Assembly (NCBI GenBank): GCA_013822735.1
Contig: PNKZ01000001.1
Span: 248,001 to 312,000, forward strand
DNA: 64,000 nucleotides
Origin: Pirellula sp.
Lineage (GTDB): Bacteria > Planctomycetota > Planctomycetia > Pirellulales > PNKZ01
Reading direction: 5' to 3'
The translations under genes were made by a program, and so were the position numbers. Below are positions 61,401 to 64,000 of this stretch, one piece after another. How positions within the stretch are numbered: position 1 is the stretch's first letter; the number at the start of each line of letters is the position of its first letter. The notes below the pieces were generated by a model, which saw only the letters and a program-made list of their open reading frames with translations, did not search any database and was not told the origin of the DNA.

Positions 61401-64000
61401 AGTGCCGTCGCGCAAAGTGATCGGCGTCGTATCGCCGACCCGGTTATAAACGGCCCGTTGTAAACTGCTGTTGTTGTTCAGCGTCAACGTCGCGGCATTA
61501 AGGTCGATGCTCGAAGTATTGAGAATGGTTGCGTCGTCCTGGAGTTGTAGAATGCCTCCCAGCATCGTCGTTGCGCCGGAGTAAGTATTGACGCTCTCCA
61601 GAGTGAGCGTATTACCGCCGAGCCGTGCCATGCTCACGGTGCCTGCGCCGTCATTGATGTTTGTGGCGAAAGTGGTGCTTCCGCCGTTCATATTGGTTAC
61701 GAGTAAAGCCGCACCAGCACTGGACGTTATCAATCCACCCGTCTCGGGCAGTACGCCGGGGTCGGAAAGCTGTGCGAAGTATTGAATGCCTCCGTTGAGG
61801 TCAAGAGTCGCACCTTCATTCATGTTCAAGAGTTGGTTTGGAAAGAAGGTGTTCAGCCCGCCTGAGATCAGTCGTGTAGTTCCGTTGAGCAAATTGTGAG
61901 TTCCCGTGACGAAGCTCGGGGTGTTGATTGCGAGCGTTCCTGGCAAGGCCTTAATGAAGTTTGTGGAACCGATTAAGGAACTATTCAACGTCAGCGTGGT
62001 GCCGCCGGCGACTTGTATCACCGGCGTATTTGTGAAGGCGATCGACGGCACGTCGAGGCTGTTATTGCCGGCGGTGTTAATAAGTCCGCCGGAAGTGAGC
62101 GTCAGTCGAGTCCCGACCCCGCCGCCGACGCTTAAGCCGGTGCCGTTGATCTTGACGGCGTTAACCGTACGAGATTCCGTTAGGCTGCTGCTCGCGGTCA
62201 GGTTCAGCGTGTCGGAAGCGGCGGCCGTGTTTAGGTCGTTGCCGATGTTGTAGTCGCCGGGAATTAGTGCGACGACGCCGTTGGTCGGGTCGTACTTGGC
62301 GAAGTCGGTGCCGCCAAGATAGATTCGCGGAATGATGCCGTTGATGACGATTGAGGCGCTGCTAGGAGCGGTCGTGAATCGCACGAAGTTGTCGGTTCCG
62401 AGGTTGGAGATCCCTCCAAGGTTTAGCGAGGAACCGGAGTTGGCAAAGTTCACCGACGCGAAGGTTAGGTCGACGTCGCCACCAGACATGGTGATGTAAG
62501 TCTGTACGCTGTTCAGCGTGAGACCGCCAGTGACTTCCGTCGTGCCGCCGCCGGCACCGATGATGTTTAGGGTGCCCCCTTGACCGGTTAATGCGCCTGC
62601 ATCTGCGAGGCGATTTACGCTCCCGCCGCCGTTGTCGAGGGTGAGTGTGCCGATTGGATTGAGAGTCACCGTGCCTGCCCACGCACCGCTACCGCTTAGT
62701 TCGATGGTGTTGCGGTTCACGGTCAAGGCACCTGTTGCGGAGTTCGCATTGGTGAGGCTCAGAGTGCTTAAGCCCGAATACGCGAGGCCGCCGGCTCCGC
62801 TCCCGCCGTTGGCGACGACTCCGCTAATAGTTACCGGAGCCGATCCTCGCACCGTGAGCGTCCGTCCGGTGTTGCTTTCGCTGAGGTTAACCGTTCCGGA
62901 AATGGTCAGTAATGCGCCACCGGTGAGTTCATTGCGGAGAAACCGGTTGCCGCCGCTGTTTACCAGCGCCGTGGTTGCGCCGAATTCAATGCTGTTGGTG
63001 CCGATGATTGTCGCCTGGTCGCCGGCAAGCGTAACTTGCGTGGTGATCTTATCCGCACCGGTAAGCGCGAGCCCGGCTTGGAGCGATCCGCCGTCGAAGA
63101 TAAATTGCGAGCTTGCGCCGAACTGAGCTTGACCGGAATTCTTATTAAGAATCAGCGTGCCCTGGCCGAGCAATGTGGACCCGGTGTACGTGTTGGCCAA
63201 GCCGGACATGGTGAACGTGGCGCCGTCGGCAATTCGAATGTCCCACGCGATCTTGCCGCCGGCCGCGGCGTTTTCCCCGATGGAGCCGTTCCACACCGTG
63301 GAACCGAAGCCGCGGATGCTGATGGTTTGCGTCGCCGCAGTCGTGCCATTCTCCAGATTGACGAAGTCCCCATTGATCGTCAGCAGGGCTCCGCTTTCCA
63401 TGCTGTTGCTCAGGGTCCATTGGTTATTTCCGGCGGTCTTCGAGACATTCGCATTGATGGTGATCGCGTTGGAACCGGCAAAGACGCCGGTCGAATTATT
63501 TCCGATGACCTGCGTGCTGGTAACGAGAGGGCCGCCAAAGGCGAAGATACCGCCGTTGTTTAGGGCGATGGCATTGGCCGACCCGATGCCGTTGGCGGTC
63601 AAGCCGAGGAGGCCGCCGTTGGCGTTAATATTGCCGGTGAACGTATTGGCCGAGGCGGGGTTCAAAACCCAGACGCCGCCGTCATTCTTCGCGATATGGA
63701 GCACGTTGGCGAACGTCGCGTTGGTGCTGTTGGTGAGCACCAGGTTCATCTGATTGAAGTCGGTATTGGCGCCGCGCAAATCCAGGGTTAACGCGCGGAT
63801 CACGGAATCGCCGCGAGTGGTGTGGACGAATGTGCCGGTGTTCCATACCAAGGCGCCCGATCCGGAAGCATCGATACGAAATACTCGATTCGCTGAGAAA
63901 TTGGCGCTCGCCTGGAACGTGAGGTCGCGATTCGAAATCTCGCCGCCGCCGACGTATAGCAAGCCGTTGAGGTCGGAGTTTCCGGGATTGTAGATAACCG
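46497..64000 (-). CDS. Giant PEP-CTERM surface protein with nested PATR-type repeats, N-terminus beyond window
   Basis: The frame is open from the stop at 46497 to the right edge (last codons read VIYNPGNSDLNGLLYVGGGE), so more than 5830 residues are visible and the start lies outside. PATR-type repeats fill it (ANTYTGATVVTAGILSIGNG, LTKSGLGTQVLTGANTYTG). A second-level repeat of about 1400 residues is present at least four times. The C-terminus has a module shared with the plus-strand giant (YIDSWNGSTGYGQNSGTNPFD, GQFWVSSYNNELYINYS), then VPEPGSLMLVGLAGLGFAGY and RRRKKRR, a PEP-CTERM signal with an unusually long tail of about 20 further residues. Exosortase-dependent export is known for such signals; the exosortase is not in the window. 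A fibrous surface or matrix role is inferred. It converges with the other giant gene over the porin remnant. Confidence 0.9.
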   Translation of the reverse strand, partial: VIYNPGNSDLNGLLYVGGGEISNRDLTFQASANFSANRVFRIDASGSGALVWNTGTFVHTTRGDSVIRALTLDLRGANTDFNQMNLVLTNSTNATFANVLHIAKNDGGVWVLNPASANTFTGNINANGGLLGLTANGIGSANAIALNNGGIFAFGGPLVTSTQVIGNNSTGVFAGSNAITINANVSKTAGNNQWTLSNSMESGALLTINGDFVNLENGTTAATQTISIRGFGSTVWNGSIGENAAAGGKIAWDIRIADGATFTMSGLANTYTGSTLLGQGTLILNKNSGQAQFGASSQFIFDGGSLQAGLALTGADKITTQVTLAGDQATIIGTNSIEFGATTALVNSGGNRFLRNELTGGALLTISGTVNLSESNTGRTLTVRGSAPVTISGVVANGGSGAGGLAYSGLSTLSLTNANSATGALTVNRNTIELSGSGAWAGTVTLNPIGTLTLDNGGGSVNRLADAGALTGQGGTLNIIGAGGGTTEVTGGLTLNSVQTYITMSGGDVDLTFASVNFANSGSSLNLGGISNLGTDNFVRFTTAPSSASIVINGIIPRIYLGGTDFAKYDPTNGVVALIPGDYNIGNDLNTAAASDTLNLTASSSLTESRTVNAVKINGTGLSVGGGVGTRLTLTSGGLINTAGNNSLDVPSIAFTNTPVIQVAGGTTLTLNSSLIGSTNFIKALPGTLAINTPSFVTGTHNLLNGTTRLISGGLNTFFPNQLLNMNEGATLDLNGGIQYFAQLSDPGVLPETGGLITSSAGAALLVTNMNGGSTTFATNINDGAGTVSMARLGGNTLTLESVNTYSGATTMLGGILQLQDDATILNTSSIDLNAATLTLNNNSSLQRAVYNRVGDTTPITLRDGTISFTGKVSDPSYEVFGALTSAQGANTITVTTGGTGTAGALASADVTFASITRIGGTTVNFTGTTLGQQGNSARIAVTTPLTTVLNGALGAWAIANTTDYAAFNTGLGIGIVGQGGFVGYDGTFAPGKITEIPASAATTTTLSGLTTTGLLRIAGAFTNDIAFTAGTDALNLEQGGILRSNNNNATTIGTSAIRGHITSATNELVVFNNQGTTTINSFIDGASTKLIKSGGGILSLTANNTYGGGTSVVQGTLTLNGGAGSVVIPAGGLVIGGATVTMVTNAGQIDPSNVVTIRRSSTLTLVGNNTLDSLVFENNGGTTAPTVTVGGVLTLTNSTPVSIVTNNALTLPVISGGTLALGAGAKTIDIGAPNINGQVYTNISPALSITSAITGTGSITKTGAGLLQLSGASTFSGLTVAAGGIVIGASSTNSAGTVISGPLGTGQVAMAAGTTIFSNSSSAVANPFSFAGTPSFDSTANTVWTNTFTGAFSGAGVMGSAITVNVNNPFQTVALLGSFPGSFSSITKTGLGTLIFNATTYTGDFNATALGNPNAVSLIHDGDGTGSVQTIAMGNVIFDAGIVPNITVNRGGSLPFPLAANKILAPSSITNTGLGLTVTNSNGYGLQVSDATDFTGTPTISVANATASNVTQGLYLTGDLTGTGFNKIGAGTVAINNATPTNNTFTGNITVNQGVVSVNSDEQLGNTANQILLSPTTGTAAFRATGTFATSRTIDLGTTANTRVIEVTVGNTLTLNSGFGLTASTAALIKADLGTLVLGASNAGWSGNLTINAGVVSPTAANTLGTGTVIVNEASAALQLSGGLTITNALTIDVLANGRVLTGLNTGGAVQSVTGSNTIGTVTVNATPSADNQTRSYGFGADNGATLNIGTVNYSHASTGTNRNIIGYYNTQGTGAINVSGAIDNTNGSPGSNTFLFKIGDGTMTLTGANAIPDTEVRIYRGAMVLNDAATFGSGATQVQVWQNGTLTLDNSVTNTPNRFSNRVVQIGGGTLNFIPNSGGSSHVSTGALQISQGANTINLASGGNLTVTFASLTQNAGATLNLTGTFGTSTNKLTFTTAPTLVPATTGLLARVTTNGSEFATYNATNGIVPFTGYAAATNILSATATQTFKATTSTLNSLTGNQTLNALTINNTAAVGGLGGNPPSTLTLTSGGILANGSGGAFLNVPIVNFAAVEGIIHVVSGQSLTVNSGMSGTGGLTKDLDGTLNLNVQQFVSGNTYVNGGTLNLVAGATNTLLFNNGLGVNGGATVDLKNGVQFIGSLFSANAGGNTDLGGGIVTNSGAQATLVTNSNSSFNGQINGTIYLNKTGTNSLNLQKANSYSGPTLITGGTLNLADDGTILNTTAIDVYFGTLTMSNGNLRDNADRVNDAAPITMRGGTLNFAGRAQANSSETLGAVTLLEGNNSIFSNDADIGIGSGVLTIASLARSVGSVATLRFNNAGDFGLIGTRGRVMITSAPTLTNNLIGPWAVVDRELASYDATYGVGTLNQVGFAGYSGVSIIGGPTAVDNVRIAVAGTTVLATNTTVGTLTFGQQTTATTLDLGGNTLTIQGGALVFGQGTDNVNFAITNGNLTGPAGGGDLYIHHLNYSGTNRTVSIDAAITDNGGPVRVIKNSGDTGASVMTWNGTNTYTGGTVLNMGTLTLGATSTLGTGGITVYQATLNQTAGAVIPAQTLTLSGPGTVTFAGNNSLTGISVINSGGGTPTITPTGILTLTGGITSTSVNAGAIATIGTGTLDLNGAGAFSINVGAVTVNGQAVAPWQGDLIINSTIQNGGITKSGAGNLQLGGQSTFAGGVTITSGGLILASDTNSIVLNDPVVSGPVGTGTLTLSGAVTTVVASGGARTITNNVVITGDTIFAGTNNITFNGDTTLPTTWNANVVAPNVVVTIGNVIGSLGTDEVNKSGLGTLSLGNYNGTINIAGGLIFLADGNTLGTVENVALGGDVVLTADTAITVNRSGAAPSARNKTLQKVNLTNNGSILAVNNQSGYGLEFTGTTTLTGASHFSIGVATASNLVPGLTLSGVVSDTGGFDLVKSGLGTLALTNSGNTFGGVGNTIDVLNGVLSASSDGALGNPNNSITLEVDGSSGVGFRATGASWNTSRTFNLNAPNNAFEVVAGTTFKLNTPFTLSATTNTLTKNDNGIFAINADNVTVPAWTGAVTINAGAIQAQNSNALGFGAILVNNAIGSALQLSGGVNVANPITLTANSQAGGINSGGHIQSVSGVNTYSGLITQTSGNAATYGADAGATLNIAGNIATGNTSAFYAGTGGTINLSSLLGNGGAGGALTKFGPGTLNVTVNHTAFAGAITVNAGTLNISGAGVKFGLTGAVTINGTGTVSIDDTGAATANRLGGRAISLAGGTFSYLANTGTSTETLGALSVARPGGIVSADSNGGASTITFANLGATSGSGANIVNSNASLNFISAGAALGTANNRILFTTTPTLTNGIIQRAAVNGTDFATYGANGIAAFTAYNAGSTTNINSVTATTGTADVNSVMTTRNLTANRTINALRLSDPAGVNVGATGAAFIAGGNTPAQLILTAGGIIATGGAAHTISVPVLNNSTVEYFVSVNSGSSLNVTGAIVGSGGLIKNGSGTLTISAPSSPIAGRGANTLSGNLTINDGTVVLNGGNNTYAATSFIILGPTGTLDLNGNSQLGRLMTDAAVENGGGIIMGASATSTFVTLQDNTARNWAGSMQGAMSFLRTGDNTLTMYSDNTYTGKTLLAGATTALRDSARLSGTSDIEIVYATLNIDNLNGVRELSDRINDAAPIALRGGTINFLGRAQTASAETLGDVTLNRGFSIITSAAGGTGVNSAELTLTSLTQAAGSYATVNFNTANLGQYGSFGRILIGTLNGVAIDATTVGLGLTNNIIGGWAEVQNDFATYIPGLGVAALGANGALPYDRTNTFAGSLPTFNIRLTSTTTIPNGGTTVNAVSMSGSNIALNFTAGTDVLNIVSGGLIGPNNNQTIGTTAIRGMLTAGGTNAGTNPLYVYNRANTLTVNSQVIDNGVGVTKLVLTASGGAITLSNGTNSYTGGTVVNGGTVNLNATIGSVVIPVATNPADSLVINGGTVTMLNTAGQIDPTAIVTLNGNAVLNLFGANTLGGLVFRDDGGGTGGTGVNSNSGTLTINGDIVSTTANPGSTSILNGRVDFGSALRILDISATRFNSQELAALLSDFNLQGITGSSGGFIKQSDGVLQFNGQAVYTGPTIVNDGRLQIGTTNGGSRFSAYSLTSSTTAINLNGVSTILGSLEGSGYVMNSSSSTTAQTLTVGFNGNSTTFSGSFLRFNDATPATLNLAKIGAGTLTFDTTGANSNTTGSLTVNRGAVTFKDNGTNSFKATALIVNEGGTLNLDNSGTANLTARLAGGALTLNGGTLNYIGADAAASTELAGVLTLGPSAATINLTTSGVGGTAFVTFASLSQQAGSTAIVSGTGLGTTTKLLFTTAPTLVPGTTGILARIAVGTDFATYAAGTGITAFTGYTIPTDINALAATNTAEITSATTLKAITLARTINAMKITDSGVTIDSTGLLLPTQGLTVTSGGFLVNGNSAVLNTPVIALGAAEGIFRVNGSSLNILSSITGTAGITKTGAGSTTLSALQSYTGQTALNLGNLTLAGGNNTILVAPTGTVPTVGDLQVNGGVFDLNGNNQAVRTLLNSNTLAFIAGEITNSSTTPVTLITAMNASSTFGALISGNLSLVRSGNNTLTLPDIATYTGSTIIRGGGLTLQDRASLATSSITLNFATLTLNNANLNPLSALNPVRIAASTPLTMQGASWTITPGGSVDNTTTVNLVTILAGGANTITAAGVTGGTNTVTIGNLVLPANSGTTLNFASGLGSAASSGAQVFLTQLNGVTPVNNAFLGAHVIHNSSDYAVYLNAQGVVNYGGTGAPAYAAALASGNNLPTNVSNQAATDLAVAADTTGGALRFSGTTTRAITFTNGTATGGPDVLNLALGGLLHSNENGALNVGTTTARGILTTGGAATTGTTDLIVYNAQNTITINAVISDNGAGNKARFVKSGAGAVTLTAANTYTGGTIVNQGTLTINATAGANTVVIPGDLTLNNANLTMSTNGGQIAATSNVTINGSGVLTLTGANTLNSVTFNNTGGGVTPTLTIGTTSLILSSLTPITSINDNYSLTPTVAGTLLTLQDGASISSSGLSPINLIISAPISTVAATTPLVKTGLGSLVLSSAASTFANGFNLDQGALIFAVNSVGTPPAVTAGPVGTGTLTLGNNVAIMSEGTARTIGNAVSVIQDFTFGTPAASGARAIAGNSLTLSGVVTLADGAHNIEVNGLLMTGTISGKLTGGTNLTKSGSGILVLSNAANDYGGSTTISAGTLQLGAAGAIPDDSSFIIASGGYFNINGLTETIGSLAGDTLTTGGVVTNTGAAATLTIGGAFGSATFAGNITNQANALNLTKSGLGTQVLTGANTYTGATVVTAGILSIGNGTALGTTGAGTTVMFGGSLELQANISVGAEALNISGTGFNTTGALRNLSGSNIYGGTVTLGSGGATIQSDAGLLTLSAATSIIAAAEALTVTGSGDTTVSGLITGTTATLTKLGDGTLTLSASNTYAGSTTISAGMLSVATLANGGLASGIGQSGSGAGNLVFDGGALQYTGASVTTDRSFTINAGKTAIVDVATATTRLTFSGSSVESGPSGSLQKQGAGALTLNGAYAHTATTTVSAGSLNGTGALSSQLVVEAGATYSAGTNSNGAANNGVGTMSAASGVWNADSNLIFDFQGASTDLTGGTDTAPGTNWDYISVAGVVNLSLSGGKINLYIDSWNGSTGYGQNSGTNPFDPSTVTTASNINQHDASGRAYAYTWKWLTANSGIQIDGPSGALNPLVDTDLSQYFNVFATQTGDATFGTGVFGAGSYPTPAVGGQFWVSSYNNELYINYSAVPEPGSLMLVGLAGLGFAGYRRRKKRRADVVAAKETSTTAAIAIDAE
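48000..62470 (-). repeat. Four ~1400-residue super-repeats inside the giant minus-strand gene
   Basis: Two anchor motifs recur in fixed order. Anchor 1 is an FTTAP...DFAxY...GI pattern at about 62290, 58110, 53965 and 50935. Anchor 2 is GxWA...DxAxY...G at about 61105, 56930, 52705 and 49725. Anchor 1 to anchor 2 is always about 1.2 kb; anchor 2 to the next anchor 1 is about 3.0, 3.0 and 1.8 kb. Unit borders are approximate. Between anchors, comparable motifs such as DRVNDAAPITMRGGTLNF and DRINDAAPIALRGGTINF recur at the same relative place. Confidence 0.75.

Noticed and set aside
30876-64000. Many long frames on the strand opposite to the giant genes (up to about 300 codons)
   Set aside because: They lie fully inside strongly supported coding sequence, have skewed Val/Pro/Ala or Arg/Gly composition, match no family and lack ribosome sites. 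GC-rich codon use with few antisense stops explains them.
1-64000. CRISPR arrays, intact IS elements or rRNA genes
   Set aside because: No regularly spaced repeats, transposase motifs or rRNA signature sequences were seen on either strand.

Overview
The window looks like a chromosomal segment of a planctomycete, probably in the Pirellula/Rhodopirellula-like part of the class Planctomycetia. This rests on family content, not on a marker gene. Typical families present are a DUF1549/DUF1553 (PSD1) protein beside a Tat-exported DUF1501 protein, a second DUF1501 protein, a DUF1080 protein, a large propeller plus cytochrome c dehydrogenase, a surface protein starting with a LEPR-XLL-like tag, and two giant PEP-CTERM proteins built of autotransporter-associated beta-strand (PATR-type) repeats. 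The DNA is GC-rich, many starts are weak, and several genes join by 4-base ATGA overlaps.

Layout. 1-454: 5' end of a surface protein leaving the left edge. 822-2858: exported metallophosphoesterase joined to a beta-helix, with an altered metal motif. 3045-3791: TauE/SafE exporter, followed by a near-perfect 30-bp inverted repeat. 3890-8422 (minus): PSD1, DUF1501 and WD40 genes in apparent operon order. 8696-9886: three small minus-strand genes (unknown, DUF2200, small membrane protein). 9887-11022: non-coding, rich in palindromic repeats. 11023-14658: a second DUF1501 gene and a GT-C-type membrane glycosyltransferase. 14716-16002: MFS transporter of ACS type. 16237-16278: 3' fragment of a tRNA-Lys gene, a likely old integration scar. 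16542-19580: secreted TPR-CHAT protein. 20066-21697: Tat-exported FAD oxidoreductase. 21949-26219 (minus): three-gene cluster of a small exported protein, a di-heme propeller dehydrogenase and a DUF1080 protein, probably for sugar or glycan oxidation in the periplasm. 26570-28804: M3 metallopeptidase. 28889-29844: decayed two-gene unit ending in a RecB-like PD-(D/E)XK nuclease with three in-frame stops. 29845-30875: non-coding.

The right half (30876-64000) is almost entirely two convergent giant genes: a complete 5038-residue protein on plus, and a protein of more than 5800 residues on minus whose N-terminus lies beyond the right edge. Both end in a VPEPGS-type PEP-CTERM signal and share a C-terminal module before it. 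No type V beta-barrel is present, so they are probably exported by Sec and processed by an exosortase encoded elsewhere. Between their 3' ends lies a decayed fragment of an OprP-like porin. The minus giant shows a higher-order repeat of about 1400 residues, present at least four times.

I found no CRISPR array, no intact tRNA or rRNA gene, no intact transposase and no intact integrase. The most unusual items are the two giant repeat proteins with their nested repeats, the altered phosphoesterase-helix fusion, the nuclease unit caught in decay, and the palindromic repeat family.
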